Notes under the pieces: generated by a model
Database searches by the model: none
Told to the model about the DNA's origin: nothing
The model's input: only the letters and a program-made list of their open reading frames with translations
Part shown: in pieces, positions 9,539-23,022 of the stretch
How the letters are laid out: each line of letters starts with the position of its first letter
Position numbering within the stretch: position 1 is the first letter of the stretch
Assembly: GCF_901000735.1 (NCBI RefSeq)
Contig: NC_081549.1
Coordinates: 4,641,416-4,705,415, forward strand
DNA length: 64,000 nt
Direction: 5' to 3'
Source of the DNA: Corylus avellana
Lineage: Eukaryota; Streptophyta; Magnoliopsida; Fagales; Betulaceae
Translations under genes and position numbers: made by a program

Positions 9539-12500
9539 CAATAAAATCTCTACAAGCTGTTAGTCTAGGTCAAAACGCACCGTTTCACTCGCTAAAATAT
9601 TAATTTTAAAAAAAAAAATTAAATTTTAAAATTTTAATCCCTGTCCTTTCTTTTTTTTTTAATTTTTTTTAGATTTAAATTTTAAAATTAAATTTTAAAA
9701 AAAAAATTAATATTTTACTGAGGTGAAACGGTGCGTTTTGACCTAGACTAACGGCTATTAAAAAATTTTGACAACAGGGGTTTTATTGTCATTTCGATTA
9801 ACCCAGAGAGTAAAAAGTCTAAAAAAAAACTTAGGGATTTAACAATTTTAGAGGGTTGACGTAGAGACTTATTATATAATTACCCAATAACTAAACTCAT
9901 AAAGGTATGGAACATGCCTCGTTACATATAAAAAGAATTATAAAAACCAAATTTGTTTGGCAACCCAACAATAATAGCCAATTAGCCATATTTGTTTGTA
10001 GTGGCGGATATAAAGGGGGGCGGGCAGGGGCACCCGCTCCTCCAAAAAAATTTTAAAATTATTATTTTAGTTACACCCCTCATAATACGACTTCTTAGAT
10101 CTGCCCGATTTGTTTGGACCCGTAATCCCCTTATGGTAGCTACTAGATCTATTCCCAAATTTGTATATTGGCTACTAGCTACCGAACTATCTTCCAAGGG
10201 GTGGCATGTACCACCGGTAGAGGCAAGCTCCAATAGATTTTTTTTTTTCTTCTTTTATTTTTTGGAAAACACTTCTTAGTTTTTTACTTTTTAAAAACAC
10301 TTAAGAAAAAAAAAAAAAACTCAAAACCCCTCATAAACGATAAAATTGTTTAAATAAAATATAAATGCAGGCAATTGGAAAAAGGGTGATGGTAAACTAA
10401 TGGGTGAACTAGAACTTCACGTGAAGAGGTAAAACTTAAAAATATATATATGAGGAGTAAAAAATTAGTTTTGGGTTCCATCTCATAAAAAGATAAAAAT
10501 TTAAAGGACTTTTCAAAATTTTAAAAGCTTTTTTAGAATTTTTGTGGGCTAGCTAGAAACCCATGCCCAAAGAGTGATTCTGCCCTAATGACGGTAGATA
10601 AATAGTTTTGGACCTAAAAAAAAAGTATATTTTAAAATGAGTAATATTGCACCCATAAATTAACTTTTGGGGAAACATCATTTTAGACCACGTTTTGAAA
10701 ATACACCTTTAAATTTTAAAAACATTTAATTTCACCTTATAAACTTTCAATTTGATGCAATGTACCAATTCTGTTAGTTTTTAAACGTTAAAAGTGATAA
10801 ATGACTATTATACCCCTGATTTTTTTTTTTATAAAATTTCAAATTTACCCTTAATTTTAAATAAAAACTAAAAAAATAAAATCATGAGGTGACCACGGTT
10901 GGGTCACCTTTTTTTTCTTTTTTCTTTTTTTTTTAAACAAAAACAAATATTTAAGGGTAATTTAGTTTTTTTAAGGGTTTCTATTAAGATTTAACGGCAA
11001 CAATTGACGAAGGGGTAAATTGCATCAAATTAAGAGTTCAAGGAATGAAATTAAGAGTTTTTGAAATTTATGAGATCTTCTAAAAAACGCGTGGTAGTTC
11101 AATAGTCCTTTGTGAAGTTTTTCCCTTCACTTTTTTATGATTTGTTGAGTCAACATGTTATTGGAATTTGGATCTATGTCTATGACTCAATCACAAAATA
11201 AATAAATAAAGTTTTAAAAGAGTACTTTCTTCTAAAACACATATAATATCCAAAGCAAGGGTAAAATATGTGTATGAGAGACAAGATCATATACCAAGCC
11301 GCCTAAGGGCATTCACATCCACCTCAGTGCAGTAGATGTTTAACTAAATTTAATTTAAAAAATCACATTTATCTATTTTAGCTATCTATTTTTTACATTC
11401 AGCTCAACATTTTAACTTATTATTTTTATTATCTCATTTAAATAATCTTTCCTTATCATTTAAATATATTTCTCTATTTTTCTATTTTATTCTTTTTTTA
11501 TTTATTTATTTTTCCTTCATAACATCAAAACCGTAGAATAAGCATCCAACGGTTTGAAAATGGGCATCAAAACCGTAGCACATGCAAGGGGAGAGAGAGA
11601 ATAAGTTTTAATATAGGTGAGAAGTTGTAGTGGGAAATGTTTATTATTAAAATGGCAAATTTTATATTATTTTGGTATGCATAGCCGACGCTACTGTAGC
11701 TCCTCAGCAGATGCTAGGCCATTCTAGCCAGCCGGATGGGGGAGATTTTTAGCATCTTGGCTCAGCAAAAAGACTATTCTGCTTAACCGGATGTGAATGC
11801 TCTAAAAGTAGAAGATGCGTAACCTAAAACTTCAAAGCAATCAAAGATGACAAGGCATGAAGGCAACATACCTTTAGTATACATGAGGGGCGGCAGCTCC
11901 TTGATTGCAATGGCATCCAAGAGTGGTCCACAGCTGGGATCCTCCTGAACCCCAGGGTTGTGGAAGGTCACCTTAACAACCTTAGATGTTGCCTTGAAAG
12001 CCCAAGCGTAAGTGTCACCCCCTTGACTATCATAAATGGTCTGAATCGAAAGCTCTGCCGACTGACCGGGAACTGAGACCATCAACACCTCGTCTTGGGC
12101 GCAAGTCCTTGTGGCTCCAAAGGTGAGCGAGTAGATTGAGCCCACATTGACCGTCACATTCTGAGAGATGGACGCCTCGTTGCCTAGTCTCGCCGCGTGA
12201 ACCCCGCGAGGAATGGCGAAAAAGAAGCCGCCCGGCTGCGGCCCTCCTGAGACGTACTCCACCAAGCCGTTGATTTCCCATTTCGGGAGAGAGTATTTCC
12301 CTACGATCACCGTCTTCTTGAGGTTTGCTTTCGCGGGTGATTCTTCAAAGTCCCCGTTTGGGAGCAGCCCTGAACGCACAACAAATAAACAATGAAACGA
12401 ACAAAAAAATTAAAATGCCCTTTTTTTATTAAGAAAACAAGTGCAAGGAGTTAGCTGTTTATACCATCGAGATGCAGAGTGGTAGCTGGAGAAGCAGAAC

Positions 12501-12555
12501 CAATATTGCAAAGAGAGAAGAAAAACACAAGACAAAGAGAAAGAAACAATGCCAT
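8877..12555 (-). CDS. DUF642 cell-wall protein, complete, three exons
   Basis: Secreted plant DUF642 protein (family of Arabidopsis TEEBE and BIIDXI), found in the cell wall and linked to pectin methylesterase activity and cell elongation. Exons on the minus strand: 12555-12465, 12369-11872, 9397-8877; phases join to 369 residues, the normal family length. Exon 1 encodes a signal peptide (MALFLSLCLVFFFSL, then small residues). Exon 2 (about residues 31-196) opens with LLPNGDFEESP and exon 3 (198-369) with NGGFEIGP; these are the two tandem galactose-binding-like domains. Conserved cysteines occur in TCAQDE, DPSCGP, NACHGS and HMCGP. Intron 2 is 2.5 kb and packed with miniature elements (9555-9756, 10668-11130, 11307-11802) and a TA repeat. 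Arabidopsis has two adjacent DUF642 genes at the matching place; only one is seen here. No defect is visible. Confidence 0.93.
9503..9536. repeat. (TA)n microsatellite in DUF642 intron 2
   Basis: About 17 uninterrupted AT/TA units in intron 2, just upstream of the fold-back element at 9555. Confidence 0.95.
9555..9756. mobile_element. 202-bp fold-back MITE
   Basis: Near-perfect terminal inverted repeats of about 34 bp, starting AGCTGTTAGTCTAGGTCAAA and ending with the complement GACCTAGACTAACGGCT. The centre is A/T homopolymer that also folds on itself. The target duplication is not clear. Confidence 0.85.
10668..11130. mobile_element. Imperfect fold-back element, about 460 bp
   Basis: The left arm (GGGGAAACATCATTTTAGAC, then AATTTGATGCAATGTACC) is mirrored by the right arm (GGGGTAAATTGCATCAAATT, ending AGTTTTTCCC). 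The centre has a GC-rich hairpin around GGTGACCACGGTTGGGTCACC. Non-coding; the same general type recurs at 22700-23022. Confidence 0.65.
11307..11802. mobile_element. Tourist-like MITE (PIF/Harbinger type)
   Basis: 496-bp element with inverted ends GGGCATTCACATCC and GGATGTGAATGCTC, flanked by the direct duplication TAA (11304-11306 and 11803-11805). A 3-bp TAA/TTA duplication is the mark of PIF/Harbinger elements. No transposase is encoded. It lies at the 5' end of DUF642 intron 2, 70 bp from the exon 2 donor. Confidence 0.85.
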
Positions 12556-12597
12556 GGTGGTATGGTTTGCAGTGGAAGAAGCACCAAGAAAGTGCCT

Positions 12598-12605
12598 CTA
12601 AATAG
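12598..12605 (-). promoter_or_regulatory. Possible TATA element of DUF642 gene
   Basis: CTATTTAG on the minus strand, 43-50 bp before the DUF642 ATG. It is the best TATA-like match nearby but would give a very short leader, so it is uncertain. Confidence 0.35.
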
Positions 12606-13563
12606 ACAAAGAGGCACCTCAAAGTGTGAGATTTTAAAACCCAAATGATAGGTGGGACAATATTTATAATGCAATAAGTTTTTGAAAGAAAGGAATAGGC
12701 AAAGCAGCTTAGAAAAAAAGAAGGGAAGAGGCAAAGTAGATGAGAGCCCATGTTAAAGGGCCACCAAATTAGCCGTGGGATGTGTCGGATTGTCGGTGTT
12801 TTTTTCCAAACTTTTGTCTCACTTTTCCATATTGTTCTTAATGTGTATGCTCGACCCCCCATGGCACTCCATAGGTTGCCGTGATTTGCTCCATAAAATC
12901 CTCCATTTCAATGTTCTTATCCTGTTCAAAATCAAGTCGCTATGCCAAGTGTCTTCATTATAAGATAACACTAAAAGAAAGTGTGATTGATATATAATTA
13001 CAGCTTATTGATGTACAATTTTCGTACAAACTTTGACTTATTAGTAAAAGGGCATGTGCTAAACTTTGGTTTCAGCAATTAAGTAAACGGTTGGAAAAAC
13101 AGGGCATGTGAGAATCAGACAATTAAAGAAAGTCGCTGAGAATACTTAACGGTAATGACTGAACTACAATTTAAATTTATCTCTTAAATAAATATTGTCT
13201 CTTACTTTATATAATAAGTTTTAATTTTGTCTTCAAGATATAATATGTCACAAAAATAATAAGCCTGTGGGCTGTGGCTGCCAATGCGACCGACTAGCCT
13301 ACCCAAAAATAGGAGGAAAAATATTATTTGAGAGATAAAAATTATTTGTTTTATCAAGTACATTGGAAATGATTTTAAGTTTTCTGTTGGAACTAGTGGT
13401 TCATATTCTCTTAGGCATAAAGAGTAATATTTGACTGCTAGTGGTTCGAACTACGTAAATTCGTGTCTCGACTCTCTCTTTTCAATTTCATATTATTCAT
13501 CATTATTGTATACGGTAACAATATTTTTTAAAAAAATTAATTACAGTTAATGCATGTGGTTAG
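12606..13563. other. Intergenic, no gene seen
   Basis: Upstream region of DUF642 on the minus strand, then AT-rich DNA. Open frames here are short and overlap on both strands, with no recognisable domain. Confidence 0.6.
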
Positions 13564-14784
13564 GGTTTTCATTTTTGGCCATATGCCATGGAGTGTGGTC
13601 CAATACAACACCCATGTTCTCCTCACTGTTGAACTTGAAAAACTAGAGATAATCATATTTAACAATAGAAGAAAAGAAATGGATTCTCCACCCAGAGAGA
13701 GAGGAAAGGCAAAAAGGGGGAGGGAGGAGGGATTAGGGAAGAGGAGATTAAGGATAGTCACTCTATACATATTCTCGTTTAAGGTCACATTTATCTGATT
13801 ATTTACAAGCTTCCCTCTCTTGTTCGTGTAAAAGCATTAGCAGCAGTTTCTTTTAATTTTTACAAAACGAGGCCATAAACAAAACTCTAGTTTAATGGAG
13901 CTTGATTGATGTCTTGGAAAATTCCTCATCACTGTTTGATGCTACTACTTCTTTTAATTGTGAATTTTGACCTTACTGATTGTTAAATCAAGATTTCTCC
14001 CATATTTTCTGGTGATTTTCTTTGATATGCCTCTTTTTGTCTTTGATTTGCTCCTCGCTGCCTCTGTGTTGTCTCGTGCTGACTACTGACTCCATCATTT
14101 GTGAAAAATGGGTATCTTCTGCCATGTCAAGATGTAATTTTTGGGTACTATATTTTATATAAATTGTATAATAATGGAAAAGATAGAATGGAATGAACGA
14201 AAATGATGGAATTCAACTCATCAGGGGAGTGCTACTTAGGGCGTTAGGGGCGACTCAATATAAATTAAGACATGAAGCAAAAAGTTAAATGAGACATTTT
14301 AATTATAATATAATAATATAATGAATTTGTATATTAAATATAAATTATTAAAAAACACTTCTTCTCGTTTTTTTACATGCAAAATTACTAATTAATATTT
14401 GTATTCAAGATTTGAGTAAGGATGATGAAAAAAATAAGTGGCCTAAATTGTCTATACTATTGAATCGGCTGTGCTTGAGGCCACGTTAAAGGGTAATTAA
14501 TCAATTGAAATTATGTATGGCATTTCTCTTGAATTTATATTTGCAGACAACTCATATAACTACACATTGGATCAAGATCTACAGTAGTTATATGTCAAAT
14601 TGAGATGGTTTTTATATGAGAAGTGTTAGAACATCTATCTCGGTCCTTCTTCTATTTTATTTATTTTTTTATTTTATAAAATTAACTATTAGTTCTATCT
14701 TTAGTTAGGTGAATTTTATAAATTTAATGGTTGATTATTATATTTTTTTAAATATGGAGAATGACGAAAAACAAAATCAGGGTA

Positions 14785-15405
14785 GCTAGCATGGATAGGA
14801 TCCCCTCAAATTAGAGGGATCTCCAAGACTCCAATTATCTCCGATAACCAATTTGGATAGTTCATTTTCATCCAACGGTTCGGATTGGTCCACTAAAATA
14901 AAATAATAAACTATTATTTTAATTAAAAAACTAAATCAAAATTAAAATAAAAAAAAAAGAGATGGGAGAGAAATGGTGGTTGGCCACTCTGTTGAGAGCC
15001 TAGGGGTGGCCAAAGGCTGGTTGTCTGGGGTGGCCGCGAATAATTGCGATTCACCCCAGGGCCATGGGGTGACTTCAACCATGGCCCTGGGGTGGCCAAG
15101 GACCAATTGAGGGTAGTCTAACCACCTCCAAAGGTCAAGGAGTGGCTTGGTTTGGGGTAGCCAAAGCCACCCTTAAGCTCTCAACAGGGGTGGCCGGCCA
15201 CTACTTAGGGTGGCTAGCTACCCATTTCTCTCCCATTTCTTTTTTTATTATTTTAATTTTGATTTAGTTTTTTAATTAAATTAATAATTTATTATTTTAT
15301 TTTAGTTGACTAATTTGGACCGTTGGATAAAAATGAACAATCCAAATTACTAATAGTAGAGAATCAGAAATCCTCTCTAATTGGAGGGGATCTGATCCAG
15401 CTAGC
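14785..15405. mobile_element. Fold-back element, about 620 bp, GC-rich core
   Basis: Long inverted arms: GCTAGCATGGATAGGATCCC on the left is mirrored by GGGGATCTGATCCAGCTAGC on the right, followed by mirrored TTTTAATTTTGATTTAG tracts and GAGATGGGAGAGAAATG. The core (about 14970-15225) is many GGGTGGCC/GGCCACCC-like motifs in both orientations. Non-coding. Repeated at 26193-26813 as part of the duplicated block. Confidence 0.85.
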
Positions 15406-15692
15406 ATTCCTATTCTACAGAAACTCTCTCACACAACATAATGTACGGCACCCCAATTGCTAGGATGCTAATTTCCGTGAAGAATACCTGAACACTTAAA
15501 AAAAAAAAAAAAAAGTTGGTCTAAGTACCCAACAGAAACTAGGATACCTCTCCGGTTTATTTCTCTTTTTAGACAAAAAATATACCTCTACTATAATGGA
15601 TATTATCTAATTATTCAAATGAAAGAGATATTATCTTATTCAAATAAAATTATCCAATTTAAGTGGATAGAGAAATCCTCCGATTTAAATAA

Positions 15693-16447
<755 letters not shown>

Positions 16448-16626
16448 TTCATTCTGAGCTGTTTGCTTAGTAGAGTTCCTTTGGGGCACGCCTGCTTTTT
16501 GTTTAGAAATCGGTTATTACTTTAGGAACAAGTTTTGGACATCTTTTGTTACATTGTTGTTGGTATCTTAATTATTTTTGGTGAAATGGAGCTCGGTTTT
16601 GTTAATTATATCCTTACCCTATTTGT

Positions 16627-19600
16627 CATGCTCGTTGCTTTTCTTACGTTGCGTTTTCTTATGTGCCTTGAAGTCTTTTTGCCTTGTAATGTTATTGACA
16701 ATCCCAACCAGTGTGATTTGATTGTTTTCGCAATTATACTTTTTAGGGCTGCTCTTTCGAAGTGGCTCTTGTTGAATCCTTTTTTGCACATGTTCTCATC
16801 ATCTTTATCAGCTTGAAATGCTCTGTTAACATCTTAGAGGTACATTTAATGCTTGAAATGCCTGGGGATTTGATGACCGATATACATATATTTTGGATGA
16901 CAAATTACTTTGTTATGTGATTTCTTTTAGATGATGATCAATATGCTGGGACTTCTCTTCTAAAATGTCTTATTAGAGGTGTTTTATTTGGATTTTTCAT
17001 TTTGTTAGCATGATGTTGGCAAGACTTCCTGTCTATAATTTTTTTGGAAGGAGTTGCACAAACTGGGACCTTTTTAATTGTCCTGCGTCGATGTTTCAAT
17101 TATATCAATTGGATTTTATGCCAGGATTTTTGCAAGAAGTTTTTATGCCAATTGGGTTTTTACAAGCCTTTTAGTAGTTATGTTTCATTTATATCATCAA
17201 TGTATAGAGGCAGAGATGCACATATGCAGTCTTTTTTTCTTTTTCTTTTTATTGTGTTATTAGACATTCAATATTCCTGTGTAGCTTGATTTTTTTTTTT
17301 TTTTAATTCAATTGTTGGTTTTGATGAGGCGCGTTAGTAGTGATCAATAAATTTGATTAAAATGCTTTCTGGAATTTCTTAGGGTTTTTGTGAGTCCTAA
17401 TAACTGAACGCTTGGTTGAACCTGGCTCTTGTGGCTCAGATCAAATCTGCCTTTAAATATCAAAGACTTGTAATAACATGGATTTGATTTGAAGTCTATT
17501 TACTGTGGTTGATTAGGATCCTCTCTGAGTTTCTTTAGTCTCTGGGTGCTAAACAGCCTAAACTGCTCGTGTCTGTAAATGATGTGTTGTTCTTGATGTT
17601 GTAAATAGAAAATTCCTGCTGACATGGTAACTGCTTCTGTATTGTAATGCAATACCTAGTAACTAGCAATGTGTGGAAGCTGCTTGGGTTTGCAAGATTC
17701 TGATACTTACCGATCATCTTTATTTCAAATGAAATTGATAGTATTAATTTCATGGTTAGAATTTAAAGTTGGTGCATTGAATGGTTTACATGATTTTATA
17801 TTATTTAGTTTTTTAAAAGACGTGCTAACATTTCTGTGATGTACACCATTAAATGCATTAATTTTAAAATCCTGATAATTAAATCTATTTCACTTGAAAT
17901 GGAGAGATGCTATTCCGGGTTTATAGATTTATGTGGACTTCTAATTTAACGGTGGAAGTTCAAGTAGAAAACATTCTAGTTTGCCTTAATTTTGTTTCCT
18001 GGACAGAAACTCTTAAGCTAAATTGAGAAGCTGGTGCCATTGGCTACTAGCTGAGAATTGATTGCACCCCAGAGCATACTGATATATGGTGTGCCCTGCT
18101 GCTCCAATGTTCTTCCGAATATTTTGATTCTCTTAGTTGCTAAACACAAAAGATCTGTATCCTTCAATACTGTGCTAGATTTGGTGTAGGTTAGCTATTG
18201 CGTGGCCCTTTCTTTTCTAATTTAAGTGATGGCGACCTAGAAGGGATTATATCAGTGGATCTAATTAAAGTGATGGCGACCTAAAAGGGATTATATCTGT
18301 GGATGCTGAATCATCGTAGTAAATTTGCCTAACCACCAATTAATATATTCATCCATGGATATGGAAGATCAGAATTTGATTTAGATTATAGTTTTATAGA
18401 TATAATAGTGTATATATTGCTACTATATAATATATATGAGTAATGTTATATCTCTTGACTATCTTGTTAATCCACTATTGGATTTTTTTTTTCTTAAAAA
18501 GAAAAAAAAAAAAGATTTATACAATGTTGTGAGATAGTGATACTTAAATGATGTGAAATGTCATATTATTAAATGTCTTAAACAAAGTCTCAACCGTACA
18601 ATTTAAATCAATGTCTTCATCAACTTTTCTTATATAATTTCTTTGTTGTCGTCTTAAACTGCAGTTGTGTAGGCTTGGAATTGATTTATTATATAAACAA
18701 AAATAAATCCAGTAACTTTCATTATATATTTCTTCCAATGGGTCAAGAGCCATATCCTTGTTGAAAGTCATTCCTTTTGCATAATTTTATTAGTTAATTT
18801 AGGCGACAATGAGAAAGTAATGTAGGGTTTGATGAAGAATTATTTTAGGGTAAAAGAAAGTAACAAATGGCAAAATATTCAACGATAAAATGCTCAAAGA
18901 GAAAAAAAAAAAAAAAAAAAAGTAAATAAATAGAGGAAAAAGTTTGCATACTCTTGCAAACTACTGACCAATTGTTACTGTTCTCTCAAACTTTAATTCA
19001 TCAATGTCTCTTCCTATCAAAAATTGTCAATGTCCCTCAAAGTCAAAAAAAGATATAAATGATTTTTTTTTTTTTTTTTAATATGACAAAAACACTTCTA
19101 TAAACTTGAAAAAGGAAACTACAATTTTTTTTTAAAAAAATAGAAGTGGTCATCGAACCAAACCCTAGTGTCTGGGGCTGGCTTGTCCATCCTCGAATCA
19201 TATGAGGGTGGCTAGAAAACCCTCGGAGGTGATTCGGTCACTCTAGTTATTTAAAAAAAAAACTTTAAATTTTTTAAAATATTTTTAGTAAGGGTATTTT
19301 TGTCATTGCAGGAAAATTGATTTTTTTTTTTTTTTGATAGTTTGAGCCTTGAGGGAGGACATAAACAGTCTAATGTTTTTTTTAATGGGCGGAGGTGATT
19401 CGGTCACTCTAGTTATTTAAAAAAAAACTTTAAATTTTTTAAAATATTTTTAGTAAGGGTATTTTTGTCATTGCAGGAAAATTGATTTTTTTTTTTTTTT
19501 TGGTAGTTTGAGCCTTGAGGGAGGACATAAACAGTCTAATGTTTTTTTTAATGGGATATGTTGACTTTTCCCAAAAATAAACTATATGCTACTACTAGTG

Positions 19601-20365
19601 TTTGTAATAGACGGGTTTGATCTCTGATGAGGCTCTAGCTAGGTTGATTACTGCTCAAATTTCTCCAATAATTTATAAAGTTATAAACACCTACGAACCA
19701 CCCAAGTTGTGATGTGAAGCAGAATATAAACGTACTAATATAAATATGATATTTTAAAGTTGTGTTGATGTTCCATAAGGTGTACGTTATTACATGTACA
19801 TTTGTATATGAATATATATGTTTATTAAAACTAAATTATAAAATTCGAAACAAAAATTATGTGTTTAATCATTCAGTTCCTATTTTTACAGACTTGGTAA
19901 AGTTGAATGACTATATCTATAAACACTATTTTTACATGACTTGTTGATATTAAATAGAACAACTTCAGTGCTGCAATCGTTGGGTGAATCATGAATGATA
20001 CAAATATTCATATTATTATATATTGGGGTTTTGAGTTATTGGAGTAAACTAAAGATAAGGTAGCATTTTCTTCCCAATGACCCTTCCCTTATTTCATTTT
20101 TTTTTTTCTTTAGTATACTTGACTTAATCATTGTAAGCTCTGCATTGGCTTTCATACTGACAGTATCTACAATCCATTTCGACCATGCGAAAATAAGCCT
20201 CATTAGTTACAAAGATATAAATAACAACAAAGAATATAAAATTTGTAATGGTTTTTTGTTTTCTAATTCCTTTGGTTATAAGCTTCTAATAATTTATATA
20301 CATTTGACAAGTTTTGATGGTCATCTAAAATGTGTATAAGATGATCTATGAAAACAATAAATGTG
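16627..20365. repeat. Downstream flank repeat, copy A
   Basis: From 180 bp past the eS27 stop, this non-coding 3.7 kb is homologous to 38671-42672 (copy C, downstream of Cgr1) and partly to 33355-36536 (copy B). The copies differ by many substitutions and indels, so the duplication is old and not an assembly effect. No gene is evident inside. Confidence 0.85.
19224..19555. repeat. 166-bp tandem duplication
   Basis: Two adjacent units begin GGAGGTGATTCGGTCACTCT (first units at 19224 and 19390). Flank copies B and C carry only one unit, so the tandem arose after those copies separated. It is present in the duplicate block at 30643-30974. Confidence 0.9.
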
Positions 20366-21005
20366 TTCCACTTGACCACAACAAAATGATTGTAATGAAT
20401 CTTTGCAAATAATATTTGGTTTATGTGTTGTAGTTTTATAGATATGTATGATAAAAGCTTTACAATGCAAATTTTTAATTTACAGAGTTTTAAAACACAA
20501 AATTTTACTTAAAACTTGATTTATTGAAAGAAATCAAATGTTTGCATAACAATTTCAATATAAGAAAATCATACATAAATTTACTCACCCACAACTATCT
20601 ATTAAATTACTAACTAGAGAGAATCATTGTTATATATTTCCTCGTTTCCAAGTTCTATTAATGACTTCCCAATCAACCTATCGAGACTGATATTTTAATT
20701 GTTGAATGCTTTATTGATCAAAGCACTATGTGTTAGAATTGTTTTGCAATTTGTTTGAATGGTAAAAAAAATAAAAATAAAAAAGAGACCAAGACAAAGC
20801 CAGTCGTCGGCAAAAAAAAAGAGACTAAGACATCAATCGGCCAAAAAAAAAAAAAAAAAAAATTCATGATTAAGAATAACAAAGCCAGTCGTCGTTGATA
20901 ATATTAATATTAGCGACACCGTTTTGAGTTATTGCTAGTGATAATTATGAGCAATGACTTTTTAGGCCGTCAATTGGCATTCGCGACGACATATTTTCAA
21001 CAACA

Positions 21006-21105
21006 NNNNNNNNNNNNNNNNNNNNNNNNNNNNNNNNNNNNNNNNNNNNNNNNNNNNNNNNNNNNNNNNNNNNNNNNNNNNNNNNNNNNNNNNNNNNNNN
21101 NNNNN
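21006..21105. other. Assembly gap (100 N)
   Basis: Exactly 100 N at the end of duplication copy 1. Confidence 0.99.
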
Positions 21106-21415
21106 GCTTTCTGCCTATTAGGTAATGGCCTTTTTGGTTTATTGTAGTCTTTTTGGCCTTCTTTGAATATCTATTATAGCTTATTTTAAATTATTTTCAC
21201 AATAATTTGGACTTGTTTTTAGTATTTTGGGTCTATTTCATTTTTTTTTAAGCCCTAGTGTCATGGTGTGGGTGTAAGTACGCGAGATATGAGATGAGAG
21301 AAAACAAAATAACCTAAACTTAACTTTATACAAAATGCAAAACGACATCATTTTGGCATTAAATGCCAAAATTACGTCATTTTGGTGAATTTTTTTTTTT
21401 TTTTTTTTTTTTTTT

Positions 21416-21435
21416 NNNNNNNNNNNNNNNNNNNN
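21416..21435. other. Assembly gap (20 N) at a microsatellite
   Basis: Twenty N follow a poly(T) run. The partner sequence has a (TA)n array at about 53749-53782. Confidence 0.97.
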
Positions 21436-22699
21436 TATAAAGAGAATATGCTAATGCAGTTATATTAACAGTATCTTCATACTCTAAAATCATTATTCGT
21501 GATCCGCATATGTTAGTAGCGAATAGTACATAGCAGATAATTACTGTTAATAAATTAATATCTGCCCATATGTACCACCTTAATTTGTGCTTCCTAGTAA
21601 CCATCTTTCCTGTATTGAATAAAAATTAAAAATAAATAATTCCATGTGGAAGAGGAAGGAAGACAATGCTAGTGTCTCAATGGATATTGGCTTGTAAAGC
21701 ACACATTGGGAAGGACCATCTATTGAATTGAAGGAAGACAATGGGAGAATGACGAATTAGGATCCTCTCTATTTCAAATGAAGTGAATAATATTCAGTTT
21801 GTTATAGTGAATAAGTATTTTTGTTCCCTCAAAAAGTGAAATGACAAAAATATACACCCATTATAACTAATTAGATATTATCCAGTTTATTTAAAATTGA
21901 GAGATCATGTTCCACGACGAATTGGAACAAAGAGAAGTCCAAGCCCAAGGTATTGTAGTTAGGTTATTGTAATTGGGTGGTCTTAATCTCTTATCTTAAT
22001 ACAATCCTGTTACCCTAGAAATGCCAATACTTTATACATATTTATTGTCCTAGTTTTCAAAGTTCACTTTGGAAAAGCAAACTTTGTCCTCTAATTGTCC
22101 CTTGTGTGTTATCATATATTCCCCCTTTTTAATTTAATATTTAAATGTTATTATTAACGCACTGTAAACAATAGTCTTTACTATTTTATTGAGTTGAGGA
22201 TAAAGTATGATGGTTCAACCTAATCTTCACTTTAAGTATCCGAGAGGCTTTTTATATTTGCTTTTATTAGCCGAGGTTAGGGGATCGATAGATTTTGGAC
22301 GTGAGTCTCTTTAACAACATATTATTCTAAATTTTCGCAAAAGCCTTGTACAATAATTTCGAGTGAAATTGTTCCTAAGATAGCTCAATCGATTAAAAAT
22401 ATGTTAAAATAATATTAATAATTTCAAGTGAGTTTTGGTCGTGTTTTACTGCATCAAACATGTATTTTTAAATAATATTTAAAATATAATATTTTAAAAA
22501 ATTATTTAATATATTATTATATGACAGTCATATAATTTAAATGACGTGACCGTAAAAATTAATTTTTAATTTATTTTTTTAAGTATTAATATAAAAGCTA
22601 ATTTTCATTAATACTTCATTAAAATAGGTAGCAATCGAATATGAATCCATTTAGGTTGCCCCAGTAGCATACTGTTGTTTTATTTATTTTATTTTAAGA

Positions 22700-23022
22700 A
22701 AAAATTTACTTTACCTCCTGAAGTTTCAGGAGTTTTTTAATTTGAACCCCAAAATTTAAAAATTAGAAATGTACTCCCCTAATGTTTTAAATATTTTCAA
22801 TTTAAACTTTTCATTACTAATTTTCGTCAAATTTGACAGAAATTTATGAAATTACATAATTACCTTCAGGCCTTTTTTTTTTTAACTTTCATCCAATTTA
22901 ACGGAAATTAGTAATGGAATGTTTAAAGTTAAATTTTTTGAAACATTTTAGGGTACATTGCCAATTTTTTAACTTTGATGTTCAAATTAAAAAATCTCTA
23001 AAACGAGAATAAAGTGGATTTT
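22700..23022. mobile_element. Imperfect fold-back element
   Basis: The left arm (AATTTACTTTACCTCCTGAA, then TTTAATTTGAACCCCAAAAT) is mirrored at the right (AAATTAAAAAATCTCTAAAA to AATAAAGTGGA). Non-coding. The same element is at about 52242-52568 in the inverted partner. Confidence 0.6.
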
